64,000 bases of DNA from Haematobia irritans (Eukaryota; Arthropoda; Insecta; Diptera; Muscidae). Location: contig NC_134398.1 in the NCBI RefSeq assembly GCF_050003625.1, positions 92,169,913 to 92,233,912 on the forward strand, given 5' to 3'. Shown here piece after piece: positions 10,976 through 21,027 of the stretch (the first letter of the stretch is position 1; each line of letters begins with the position of its first letter). Under the pieces are notes generated by a model, which made no database searches, was not told the DNA's origin, and saw nothing but the letters and a program-made list of their open reading frames with translations. The position numbers were made by a program, and so were the translations under genes.

Positions 10976-12058
10976 TCAAATGTTGCACACTCCCGAGAGC
11001 ACCCAACCAAATATGGTATAATGCGCCACGGGCAAAGCAGGCGCCGTATAGACTCGGTCCGTGACGATGCGCGCGTAGACTTCGGGACCAAAAACGACCG
11101 CTACTCGACCGACGCGGTAAAACTGGGGATCCGCCAACGGAAGGCCCAGAAATGAGTTCTTAATTCTCTCCGGAACCGATTCTGCCGGAGTACGGACATG
11201 CTCCAAATTAGCAACCCTCGCGAGCAATGTTATCCTCTGTAATGGGTCGTACGATGATGCCACGGTCAACCGACACATACGAGCGCCGTCAATGATTGAC
11301 ACCGGGAGACGCAAGTTTGCGACCATCGAGGCACAAATCTGGCTCTGGCGTGTGCAGTTGTCAATCACCGCTCGAACCGCCACCGATCCCCCCGACGAAC
11401 TTATGCGGACAACCAGGCTCGGTGACAAAGAGACGACACATTGCAACGGCAGATGCCCAATCATCGTAGACGCAGCACACGCTCGCGTTCCGTCTTCACC
11501 GATGCGCGAAGAAACTACGGGAGTCCTAAAATGAGCCCGGCGGGAGGCTCGCGGCTTCCTAGCCCGGTCCGCCTTAACGGAATCCGAGTGTAACATGGTG
11601 TGATGGTCGCCGCCGCACCTCTCACACCCCTTAGGACTCACGCAATCCTTCGTTTGGTGGGTGTGAGCCAGGTAACGCGAACAATAGCGAAACCTCACAA
11701 CCATCCTAATGCGCCGCTCGGAAGACATGCCTAAAAACTTCCTACAAAACCGAAGAGGGTGATTCCGACCACACACCCTACACGAGAAAGATTCCGTGCC
11801 GCTGGGCTTCTCAATCGCAACCGCTTTCGAGGACGGTTCGGACTGTGCAAACACACATGTCGGTGGCAGGGTAGTAATTACTGACGACTGTGGAGGAGCC
11901 AGGACAGGTACCGGATTGACGAGTGCGGGAGTTTCCTCAGTTACTACAGCTTCCGAAATCGCCGTGGTCGCAGTTTCTCTACGGATCTCTTCCTCCGACA
12001 TTTCCATCAATTCGTCGAAATCTTCCAAGCCGTCGTCGAAGAATGAGATCTTGTCCAT
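10976..12058 (-). CDS. BEL1 ORF3: zinc-knuckle plus A16-protease-like protein
   Basis: 360 codons, open, starting 25 bp after the pol stop, where envelope genes sit in other retrotransposons. The N-terminal 40 residues are acidic (EDFDELMEMSEEE). Then come cysteine motifs CRVCGRNHPLRFC, a degenerate CSRYLAHTHQTKDC and CERCGGDHHTMLH, matching the order of the Gag knuckles in the same element. From about residue 205 it resembles the A16 (DUF1758) protease region: VIDNCTRQSQICASM in place of the active-site loop, and a C-terminal HYTIFGWVLSG matching the IFGWL-x-TG at the end of the element's own protease. The Asp is kept but the following Ser/Gly are not, so proteolysis is doubtful. No signal peptide or membrane segment is seen, so it is not an envelope. 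A duplicated or captured Gag-PR segment is my reading; its role is unknown. Confidence 0.7.
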   Translation of the reverse strand: MDKISFFDDGLEDFDELMEMSEEEIRRETATTAISEAVVTEETPALVNPVPVLAPPQSSVITTLPPTCVFAQSEPSSKAVAIEKPSGTESFSCRVCGRNHPLRFCRKFLGMSSERRIRMVVRFRYCSRYLAHTHQTKDCVSPKGCERCGGDHHTMLHSDSVKADRARKPRASRRAHFRTPVVSSRIGEDGTRACAASTMIGHLPLQCVVSLSPSLVVRISSSGGSVAVRAVIDNCTRQSQICASMVANLRLPVSIIDGARMCRLTVASSYDPLQRITLLARVANLEHVRTPAESVPERIKNSFLGLPLADPQFYRVGRVAVVFGPEVYARIVTDRVYTAPALPVAHYTIFGWVLSGVCNI

Positions 12059-12083
12059 GATACTGCGAGAGGAAACTAGGTTA

Positions 12084-13082
12084 TTAACAAGCCGACTGAT
12101 TGGTCAGAATGACCAATTTGGTTATGGGTCGCCTTACAACACCATTTGCGGTACGAACGTCAGCGACGCGAATGTGACCATCAACTCCCGGAAAAACGTC
12201 CACAACACGTCCCAACCTCCACGATGTTGGAGGGAGCTGTTCATGCCTAATAACAACCAGATCGCCCTGCGCTATACTACGTTCGGAACACTTCCACTTA
12301 TACCGCATGTGCAAACTCTTCAAGTACTCTTCTTTCCATCTTATACAAAATTGATGGGCTAGGGCCTGCACTTTTCGAAACCGATTAACCAAGGACAACG
12401 GCTTCTCAGTAACAAGGACCTCCGCGGGTGCGAGAAGCGGAGCACCTATCAAAAAATGACCGGGAGTGAGCGCATCTAGCTCATCCGGATCCTCGGACAA
12501 TGGACAAAGAGGGCGCGAATTGAAACAAGCCTCTATCCTAGCTAGAACCGTCGATAGCTCCTCGAACGTATACCTCCGATTCTGCGCCTCCTTCCGAAAG
12601 TGAAGCTTAAAACTCTTGACCCCAGCTTCCCACAACCCACCCATATGTGGAGCTCCAGCTGGGATGAAACGCCACGACAGGCCCCGGTGAGCAAAAGTCG
12701 AAGAAACGGACTCACAACCTTCCCTAAGAAAAGCTTTAAAATCCCTCTCGATTTCCCGAGACGCGCCAACAAAATTGGTGCCATTGTCCGAAAAAATGGT
12801 GTCAGGACAACCGCGACGCGCAATAAAGCGATGAAATGCAGCCAAGAAGTTTGCAGTCGACAAGTCCGACACGGCCTCCAAATGAATAGCCTTCGTACCA
12901 AAACACACGAAAACGCAAACATATCCCTTTGTAATCTTACAATACCGACCAGTAAATGACTTTATCTCGAAAGGACCGGCAAAGTCCACCCCAGTAACAG
13001 TAAAAGGTCTGTCAGGAATAGTTCTCTCCGGAGGAAGCGCAGCCATAATCTGACTACATGACGCTTCCTCTCCAAAATACAA
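12084..13082 (-). pseudogene. BEL1 integrase catalytic core and C-terminal domain
   Basis: The integrase core has all three acidic residues: D in VTGVDFAGPF, D in IFSDNGTNFVGA and E in HMGGLWEAGVKS. It is followed by the DUF5641-like tail typical of BEL/Pao (LTPGHFLIG, WKEEYLKSL, GDLVVIRHEQLPPTSWRLGRV). It joins cDNA to chromosomal DNA in the nucleus. The frame itself is intact to its stop, but it is out of frame with the zinc-binding part upstream (13429-12962), so it could not be made as part of Pol without frameshifts. Confidence 0.9.
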
Positions 13083-13429
13083 GGCTTACAATTGTGAATA
13101 ACCGTGCGCACCAGATTCTTCACACGCGGTATCCAATACTCGATCCTTAAAATCCGCAACACCAGCTGATTACCTCCATGAATGGAAACTAGATGAACAA
13201 AACTAACCAATAGTTTTGAAAATCGACACCCATATGGCAAAATTATGGGATGCCTCTCACTATAGGAAAGAGTGGGCGAACGAGACAACCGACCGTTCAT
13301 CCGCATCACACCCTTATCATCCACAAAAGGATTGAGAGCCAGCAAAGAACTCTTAGAGTCTAAAGGCGTTTTCCCCAACAAATTCATATAATCCGACGCA
13401 TAATTAGCCCTCTGTGCCAAAACCACCAA
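12962..13429 (-). pseudogene. BEL1 RNase H-integrase linker and integrase zinc domain
   Basis: Contains LSRSPTLSYSERHPIILP, typical of the linker before the integrase, and an HHCC-type zinc region (HLVSIHGG ... VIHNCKPC). It is frameshifted relative to both neighbours, near 13390-13430 and near 13000-13080. Confidence 0.8.
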
Positions 13430-14001
13430 ATGAAGTCTCGTTTCCCTAATCTCAGCCGACGAAATACACAGACTCGGAAATTCAACACGACCTCTATGTG
13501 CCGAATGAGTTCGCTGGAAAAAACACGTAGCGCACGGTCAAGCGAAGAAAACCGCTCCAGAATGTCCTCGCCCGCAGAAAAAAACGAAGCATGACTTCTG
13601 ATGGAACGAACCTCAACATCGGTCTCACACTGAGCCAAGTCCCGAATGGACCATTCCGATCTATCACGGGATAACCAATGCGGCCCATGCCACCAAATAC
13701 GAGATGCCGCCAAATCTGCAGGAGTAACACCACGGCTACCAAGATCGGCAGGGTTATCCTCAGACCTCACATGATACCAATTACCATGACCCACATTCTC
13801 CTGAATACGACAGACCCTATTGGCCACAAATGTCGTCCATGTGGATGGAGTCTTCCTCAACCAAGACAGGACAATAGTCGAATCCGTCCAACAATACACC
13901 TGACTGAACCTAATACCAATCTCGCGAACTATAGTCTTCAGCAACTCCGAAGCCAAAACCGCGCCACAAAGCTCCAAACGAGGCAGTGAAACTGACTTCA
14001 A
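13384..14001 (-). pseudogene. BEL1 RNase H domain
   Basis: [16 protein letters not shown] followed by [19 protein letters not shown] and the FVANRV ... [15 protein letters not shown] signature are characteristic of BEL/Pao RNase H, which removes the RNA template strand. A one-base frame change near 14000-14020 separates it from the RT part. The C-terminal portion after about residue 190 runs into the wrong frame. Confidence 0.85.
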
Positions 14002-14711
14002 GGGGGCAACTCTCGTCTTACATGATAGTAAGTGGACGAAAATCCGACCATCGGGCGTAACAACCTAATATAAACTACCCCCGCATATGCCTTTTCCGAG
14101 GCATCTGAAAAAACATGAAGCTCGGTACTCGCCCCTGGAACATATTGAACCCATCTAGGTATACTAATAGAATTAACGCCAGGGTACAACTCAACAAAAG
14201 ATTTCCATGCTCGCTCAGTGGAAGGCGAAAGAAATTCGTCCCAACCAATGTTATCCGACCATACCTTCTGCATGATGATCTTCGCAGTAACAATAACCGG
14301 GCCCAACCACCCAACGGGATCAAACAGCCTCGCGATGGCCGAAAGAACTTCCCGTTTCGTAAAATGCGACCTACTACTGATCGGATCCACCGAGAAATAA
14401 AACGAATCCAACTGGGCATTCCACCTAATACCCAAAGGCTTCGAACTGCTCGCCTCAACGAAAGACAAAACCTGGGCATCCACCAAATACTCCAAAGGCA
14501 ATCCATCTAAAAGGGCCCTATCGTTAGTTGTCCACTTCCTGAGCTCAAACTTCGCCGTAGAAAGAGCAGCCACCAACTGATCCCGCGCCGCCAATGCACA
14601 CATACATAGATTTGCGCAAAATGTGCGCCGCGAGCGGACATCTGTCCTCCGTATCATCTGCCAACTGCAGAAGCGTCCGAATTGCGAGATAAGGGGCGCA
14701 ATTAACGCCAA
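13998..14711 (-). pseudogene. BEL1 RT connection region
   Basis: From about residue 45 it reads as the RT thumb and connection: AKFELRKWTTNDRALL, SKPLGIRWN, TKREVLSAIARLFDPVGWLGPV, and LHVFSDASEKAYAGVVYI at the start of RNase H. Residues before that are a shifted reading of the palm. It is in a different frame from the upstream RT. Confidence 0.85.
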
Positions 14712-16563
14712 AAGTTACCGTCTGCAACTCATAGTCCCGAATTGTCCCATCTGGGGAGACTCTAAAAAGAATCCTCTGCAGCGGAGTGTGAGCAGGATCC
14801 ACACGAATCTGTCTATACATCTGAGTGATGTCGCAATTGAAGACAAACTTATACAGTCGCCACCTCAAAATGAGCAACACAAGGTCAAGCTGCAAAGTCG
14901 GTCCAACATGAAGAATGTCATTCAAACTATTCCCATTAGACGTCTTATTTGACGCATTAAAAACCACACGAAGCTTAGTGGACTGCTTCGCAAGATTTAT
15001 AACCGGGTGGTGAGGCAAATAACATGATAACGTGCCTGGCGGGACCGTGGAGGAGACTGGTCTCATATGATCCAATTCAAGATATTCCCTCACCACATTG
15101 TCGTACACAACCTTAATGTCCGGTTTCCTCAAAAGCGACGTCTCATTACGGAGATACTGTCGCAAAACGTTTGCTCGAGACTCCCCTAGATACCCGCCTG
15201 CAGAAAAATCCGCCTTGAGTGGTAGCGTAACAATATACCTACCATCCGAGTCCCTGCGGGTGGTCCGAACAAAGTTCTCCTCACAAAATCTATCCGAAGG
15301 GGACAAACTCTTGCCCCGTGGCGTCTCCTCCAACTCCCAAAAGCGCAAAAGCGTCTTTTCAATATCGTCCTCATCGCGAACCGAAATTGTTGTCGAAAAC
15401 GAACGAACTGGAGCTACAGGAATAGGACCCGTGACAAGCCAACCAAAAATACTATTCTGCGCAAGAAGAGAAGCAGAAGTTATCTGACGACAACCTTCCA
15501 ACAAAATCTTTGGATAAAGATCCGCACCCAACAAAACCTCGACAGGACGAGATACAAATAAATTCGCATCTGCCAACTGAATATTCGGTATCTCCGACCT
15601 AAGCTCCGTTGAAATCGAAAAGGTAGGCAAATTCCCCGAAATAGACGGTAGCACCCAAGCAGTCGTCTCCAAAAGAATTGAAGCATCAAGAGGAGATCCT
15701 ATCTTCAAAGTACATAATCTATTCGACGTTGCCGAAACTGCACTATTAACACCCGAAATCGTCACCCTAGTTGTCTGTACCTCCAGTTTCAATCGATTTT
15801 GCAGGCGCTCCGTGATAAACGAGGCCTCAGACGCTGGATCTATAAGTGCACGAGCGGGATACGTAATTCCCTGATACACGATATTGATCATCGCCGTCCC
15901 CAATAGTACCGACCTATTTTGCGATAAATGGAAAACTTGCCGTGATACCACACCGCTCGAAGTAGACGGTTGAAAACTAAGCGGATTCGGGTCAGACGGT
16001 TGTAAAGACTGGCCAGTGCCAGAAACATTGGTGGAGGCAGCGGCAGCCAAATCCGAACGGGCCGAAGCCAAACCATCGCGATGCAATAAAGAGAGATGCC
16101 TTTGATCACATTTCGAACAACGGTGTTTACTCGCGCAATCCTTAGCCTCGTGGCCCTTTACCAAACAATTCAAGCACAGGCGATGACGTTTTATCGACGA
16201 AAATCGCTCCGAAGGCGAAAGTTTCCTAAACTTCTGACACGCCGAAAGTTTATGACTATGCTTCGGACATAATATACAGGCCGACTTCGAACTTAGACCG
16301 GGCTGAGGGGTCACCGTACTCGCCAAATGAGTCTTAACCCTCTGGTCCTTCGAATGAGACTTTTCCTCGCGTAGATCATGTAAACACATAAGAGTGCGAA
16401 CCCTTTCCGTAAGGAAGCTGTCCAACTCATTCCACGATGAAAGAGCAGACTTGTCCCTAACACTCTGCTCCCACAGAGTCTGCGTGATCCTCGGCAAACG
16501 TTTAAGACAAATGAATACGAGTATCTGGTCCCAATTATCGGTGGAAACCTCATAAGTGTTCAA
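14545..16563 (-). pseudogene. BEL1 Gag zinc knuckles, protease and RT palm (YVDD lost)
   Basis: 672 codons. Zinc-binding region: CILCPKHSHKLSACQKF, CLNCLVKGHEAKDC and CSKCDQRHLSLLH (residues about 95-175). A16-type protease: ALIDPASEASFITERL (D present, SGS replaced by PAS), ending IFGWLVTGP. The RT fingers and palm follow: LRVVFNASNKTSNGNSLND, FVFNCDITQMYRQIRVD, FGVNCAPYLAIR and SMYV. The expected aspartate pair after SMYV is absent; the sequence runs into a shifted frame and stops at 14545, consistent with a deletion of several tens of bases across the active site. RT from this copy would be inactive. Confidence 0.9.
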
Positions 16564-16707
16564 TGCCGAAAGACATCCATTAATTCCGCGCTGATTTGAC
16601 TTTAACCCCGAACTTGTCTCAACCGTTACCGCCGAAATGGCAAAAAGAGACTTAAGTTGGTTATGAACCAGGACCCGCTTATTGTCGTACGCATCAACGA
16701 GGGCCTT

Positions 16708-17448
16708 TCACGCCAGGGCGAAGCTCCGATGTGTAAGAGGAAATTTCGAGACGATTTCCCTTGCTTCACCGCTTGTTTTCCGCACTAGATGACACAAGCG
16801 TTCAACGTCAGTCAATCTCGAATTATTAACGTATACCGCTTGAAATAAATCCCGGAATGTGGGCCAACATAGAAAATGTCCCTCAAGTATATCCGTATCG
16901 CAAGGTGGCAAGGTTAAGTTGTGAACCATATCACAAAGTGGGGGGCCGCCCACGGCAACCTCACCTCCAAACTTCTCATTGCCATTACGAAGCCCCATTT
17001 CATCCCGATTAGCCGTCACCGAAGAAGAAGCATTGTTGATCAACACCGCTTCCGATCGTTCGCCCGATTTGTGCGACCCGATACTTTGTCGCGATACTGT
17101 AGCGACCGATGTCACAGATGAAGTAATCGAAGATCTACGTGACCGCCGAAACTGAGCCAATTTCCGATTTATCGCGGACAAACAATTCATATACACTTCA
17201 TGCGAAGTCTCATATTTACCCTCCACGGAATCAATATCACTGGACGGTGTATCCCCGGAATCTTGTAACGCAGCTAAACACTCGTCAAATGTGTTCTGAA
17301 CACGCTCCCACAATTTCCCTAATTCGACCTGACGAATCTCAAGACTAAAGACATCCAACTCCTCCTCTTTCATACCATTAAAATGAGCATGAAATTTAAT
17401 CAGGGCGTCAGAAATCCTGATGAAGCGTTTAACCACCGAGACGGACAT
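16708..17448 (-). pseudogene. BEL1 Gag N-terminal region (DUF1759-like)
   Basis: 246 codons from an ATG at 17448. The N-terminal half has the helical profile of BEL/Pao Gag (FHAHFNGMKEEELDVFSLEIRQ). The C-terminal half has LEGHFLCWPTFRDLFQAVYVNN, then LCHLVRKTSGEAREIVSKFPLT, the DUF1759 signature. It ends at a single in-frame TGA (16708-16710); the same frame continues open into the 16563 segment with the expected Gag continuation (YDNKRVLVHNQL). A point nonsense change is the simplest explanation; readthrough is possible but unsupported. Confidence 0.85.
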
Positions 17449-18567
17449 CCTATCTCAAGTTCAACTATCAATATGAAGCACGCAAAGAAAATTCGAAAAT
17501 TCAATGTAGCCAAGAAGCAACAAAAACGACTCAAAAACTACAGCGGATCACCAACTATAATAATAATAAAGATTTATTCAATAAATACTCAAAATCAAAT
17601 CGAATATCGAACGACCGAATAATTTCTCTCCGTGTGAAAGTGCAAAAAATCTCCCAGTGTACGGAGAATGAACGAAAGCTTTGACTTAAATTCGAACTAT
17701 ATCGACAATTATTCACACCTTTGAATTCAACTTGAAATCTAATGTAGGCAAACCACGTAGTGTGCTGCCCCCTTAAGGATTTACTTGACGATCGATAACC
17801 GATAACCCGATAGTACGTAAAGTGCCCGATTAGTCACAACACTACAGAAATCGACCAAAAGCGCAACACTGATGAGAACAAACAAATAAAGCTTTTTGTA
17901 TGCTCTCAAATGTATGAAAATAAATGAAATAAAAATATGTAAACGTTATGTATGTAATTTCAGCTAAGGAAACGCGGAGAAGTGGTGAAATTACGAAAAA
18001 AAGAGAGTGATAAATATATGAAGTGAATGCTGGTGCATAAAGTGGTGAACACAAACAATTCAAGTTATTTCTCAACGAGAATATTGGGACAGACGGCAAA
18101 ATGGAAATACAAAAACAAAACACTGTAGTGCGTTTTGCCGTCGGCAAATGAGACTTTACTTTAAATCAATGAAAAACGATATTTTCACCAAACAAAAGCA
18201 AATAACCCACTTTAAATCAAACGAGCACCAATATTCACTGATATCACTGAACTTTTTATACCACTTTTAAGAATATTTACAATCCGATTTACATCCGAAA
18301 AATTAATTCAAATCGCGTAGTGTTGTAAGACAACCCCGAAATATATACGAAACCAAGCAAATTATTGTTGTTTCTCGCGATTCTATTACTTTTGCACAAA
18401 AAAACACTGCACTACACCTACCTTGATATAAAATTTATTGGGGTTTGTGGTGATTTTTAAAAATGCAGGAGATGTTTATCGTGTGGGATGCTCGATGACG
18501 TCCAAGGCACTCTACGAAAACAAGACAAAACCAATTAGACCAACTTTTAGTTTACAGGCTCAGATAA
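17449..18567 (-). other. BEL1 5' leader
   Basis: About 1.1 kb of AT-rich non-coding sequence between the PBS and the Gag start. Frames here (such as 17842-18147) show no recognisable domain. Confidence 0.6.
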
Positions 18568-18585
18568 TCCGGTTCGATTGGGCCA
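18568..18585 (-). promoter_or_regulatory. BEL1 candidate primer-binding site
   Basis: On the coding strand, three bases after the 5' LTR, TGGCCCAATCGAACCGGA starts with TGG as expected for pairing to a tRNA CCA end and contains a T-loop-like TCGAACC. The T-loop motif is closer to the CCA end than in a normal tRNA, so the primer is unclear. Confidence 0.4.
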
Positions 18586-18588
18586 AAA

Positions 18589-18979
18589 TGTTCGCCGTAA
18601 GCGCAAATGAACAGATATAAAAAATAAAACGCAAAGTTGGTTATGGTTTTATAATATTAAATAAGGATAGCCGTAAGCTTTATTCAGGTTGTTTTGATTA
18701 TGGGTAACGAGTTTACCTTTTAGTTTACAACGATATGTAAAGACCAATATGCAAAAACGATCCGAGTGATCCAGAGGTTTATTTAGCATTAACAAAAACA
18801 ATAATCAAGATGGAGAAGGTGGGGGCGTCAATCATATCAAAACCAACGAATTACTCGGTAAAATATGCGCAAAAGTCCCACAGGGTTGCAACAAGGTACG
18901 AAAATCAAAATGAAAGTTGCCAGTACACGTAGAAAACGAAAACGACAAATTAAGCAACTTATTTATTCTAACTTCAACA
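18589..18979 (-). repeat. BEL1 5' LTR
   Basis: 391 bp, TG...CA, near-identical to 10264-10654. It carries the promoter of the minus-strand transcript; no TATA position can be assigned with confidence. Confidence 0.95.
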
Positions 18980-19441
18980 GATCTCTTCCAATATATAATA
19001 TGTTTGAAAGCATATTGGTCTAAACAATATATGTTTGGGTAGTCTAAGTTCCAAACATTTTGTATTTTTGCATTCAATAATGTTGTCTTCCAAAAAACAA
19101 TATGTTATTATGTGAACATATAATATGTTTGGAAGCATTTTGCACCCAAAAATATTATATGCTTAAAAAAAATTCTCCCAAACAATATTGTGCTCAAAAT
19201 TTTATTTATTTATTTATATATTTACAATCATAATGAATTATGAAAATAAACAGGTAATATAGGTGCTAACAACATAGGTTTTCGACCTGAATGCTCAAAA
19301 TTTTGTTTCTGCCTAATTGTATATTCCCCCACATCTTTCTCACTTTCACGAGATTTTTTAGTTCTTAGCACCTTTTTCTGTAATACAAACATTGTAGAAG
19401 AAATTATTCAATTTTATGATTTTTTTTATTTTAATTTTACC

Positions 19442-19490
19442 TTTTGCCGGACGGGGATTCGAACAGCAGAACACACAGTTTGTAAGGATC
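19442..19490 (-). repeat. Partial tRNA-like module in TA element
   Basis: On the minus strand CAAACTGTGTG is followed by a degenerate B-box region (GCTGTTCGAATCCCC). It matches 60058-60108 in the related element and lacks the A-box half. Confidence 0.5.
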
Positions 19491-19846
19491 AAAGTAGTAG
19501 TGCCCAAGGAAGAAAAAAAACTGTTAATTTTGTAATAACAAGCAACAACCACCAACTTAATTCAATATCGCTCCCTGTTAAATAGCGCTCCAAGCTACTG
19601 AACACATATATGTTTATAGGCTATTTCTAAATTAATATATGATTGCATACAAGCATATTATATTTACAAACATTTTATGTTCCAAACATAATATGTTCTA
19701 ACATATTAACATATATGTCCCAAACATGTTATGCTAGTTTATGAACATTATATGCTTGCACTCAAAAATATTGTGTTTAAAAATTTGTGTTCCAAACATA
19801 TAATGTTTATAGCCAAACATATGAAAAACAGTCTTTTTCATCCGTG

Positions 19847-19982
19847 TACTTACACCACGTACCAAATTTCAACCGGATCGGACGGATTTTGCTCCACCCA
19901 GAGGCTCTGCAAGCCAAATCTGGTGGTCCGTTTATATGGGGGCTATACGTAAAAGTGGTCCGATATGCCATTTTCAATACCA
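19847..19982 (+). repeat. Family-E segment, continuation after TA element
   Basis: Starts ACACCACGTACCAAATTTCA and continues TTTATATGGGGGCTATACG, the end of the 153-bp array and following unit of family E (compare 62100-62240). It ends abruptly at CAATACCATG. Confidence 0.75.
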
Positions 19983-19984
19983 TG

Positions 19985-20230
19985 TATTGAGGCCAAAGAT
20001 TTTTTGCTTCTAAAATACGAGTGCGCGTAATGCTTAGCATAGAAGACACATTTCTCTGATATCACGTTTTTCCTTCTCCAAGAATGGATAAACATTTAAT
20101 GAAGTTGGTTTAACTTACAATTAAGTGATTCGACTTCAAAATGGGTATCTTTACAGGAAAGAAAATTTTGTTGGACTATGGACAATTTGGCTTTAATAAT
20201 TCTAAAAAAAACTCTTTAAAATTAATAAGG
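19985..20230. repeat. Dispersed repeat shared with 8893-9130
   Basis: Shares GAGGCCAAAGATTT, TAAAATACGA, TTAAGTGATTC and AAAATGGGTATCTTT in the same order with 8905-9075 inside the hAT element. Non-coding and of unknown class. Confidence 0.55.
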
Positions 20231-20285
20231 TCATATAAGTGTTATTCCGGCATTAAAGCGAAATTATGATGAAAATATAAACTAA

Positions 20286-21027
20286 TGGCGTTTTCTTTTC
20301 TTGTAAAAAAATGCGCACTTTTTTTGCATTTTACCCGGAAAATTTACTTTTTAGGTTCTTTTCTAAAAAAACAGGCAAAAGTGCGAAAAGGCTTTGAATT
20401 CTGTTGTGAAAATAGTGCCACGCATAGAGGCAAATTACGGGCATTTTCAGCACTGCCAACAAACGAGAGTGCTGCGATTGCCCTGCTTCCTTCTTTGAAT
20501 TCTTTTCTGCCCGCTGAAATGATAGCATTTTTTTAGGTTGCTGGTAACATTTTAAAAATGCGCATTCTGTACAGACAAAATGAAGGCAAAGCACTTTTTT
20601 CAGAAAAGAAAACACCATAAGATCCAATGTTGCTGCTTATTAAGTCCGTTTTAAAGATTTCAAGGAATAAGGGAACTAACGAAAAAACTTTTTTATATTT
20701 TGTAAAATTATTTAAAAATAAACATTTACAACTACTGGTGTTTTCTTTTCTGGAAAAGTGCTTTGCCTTTATTTTGTCTGAACAGAATGCGCATTTTTTT
20801 AAATGTTGCCAGCAACCTAAAATAATGCTATAATTCCAGCGTGTAGAAAAGAATTCTACACGCTGGAATTATAGCATTATTATTAAAATTGCAGTGCTGA
20901 AAATGCCTGCAATTTGTCTTTTCGCTCTTTTGCCTATTTTTTAGAAAATAACCTAAAAGTACATTTTCCGGTCAAAATGCAAAAGAAATGCGCATTTTTT
21001 ACAAAAAAAAGTAAACACCATGATATT
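20286..21027. repeat. Long foldback (inverted repeat) element
   Basis: The outer arms (about 20288-20395 and 20925-21020) are inverted copies: TTTTCTTGTAAAAAAATGCGCA against its complement, with CGGAAAATTTAC and GCAAAAGTGCGAAAAG also mirrored. The inner arms (about 20537-20622 and 20737-20818) are also mirrored. A further perfect 28-bp inverted repeat with a 5-nt loop lies at 20821-20881. The transcript of either strand would fold into a long imperfect hairpin. No coding sequence. Confidence 0.8.
20821..20881. repeat. Perfect 28-bp hairpin
   Basis: Arms 20821-20848 and 20854-20881 are exact reverse complements (beginning AATAATGCTATAATTCCAGC), separated by AAGAA. It is nested inside the larger foldback. 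Confidence 0.95.

Larger units (their letters stand above)
10264..18979 (-). mobile_element. BEL1: BEL/Pao LTR retrotransposon, young but defective
   Basis: Two 391-bp LTRs (TGTT...AACA) at both ends and a perfect 5-bp duplication GATCT (10259-10263 and 18980-18984). The element is 8716 bp and coding is on the minus strand. Domains in order: Gag with a DUF1759-like N-terminus, CCHC zinc knuckles, A16-type protease, reverse transcriptase, RNase H, integrase with DUF5641-type C-terminus, then a separate ORF3. The LTRs differ at only three positions by my reading, so insertion is recent. The pol frame nevertheless carries an in-frame TGA, a YVDD-region loss and several frameshifts. Confidence 0.95.
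10162..19846 (-). mobile_element. TA-flanked CAC...GTG element split by BEL1
   Basis: Left terminus CACCCTCACAAAAAATCGC, right terminus ...GTCTTTTTCATCCGTG, each flanked by TA (10160-10161, 19847-19848). It is the reverse orientation of the copy at 59696-63003. Its own sequence is 10162-10263 plus 18980-19846, roughly 970 bp, and it contains a partial tRNA-like module at 19442-19490. Flanking sequence on both sides joins to make one uninterrupted family-E unit. Confidence 0.85.

Noticed and set aside
16708..16710. Programmed readthrough of the BEL1 Gag TGA
   Set aside because: The stop is within the Gag core, not at a Gag-Pol border, and other lesions are present; a point mutation is simpler.
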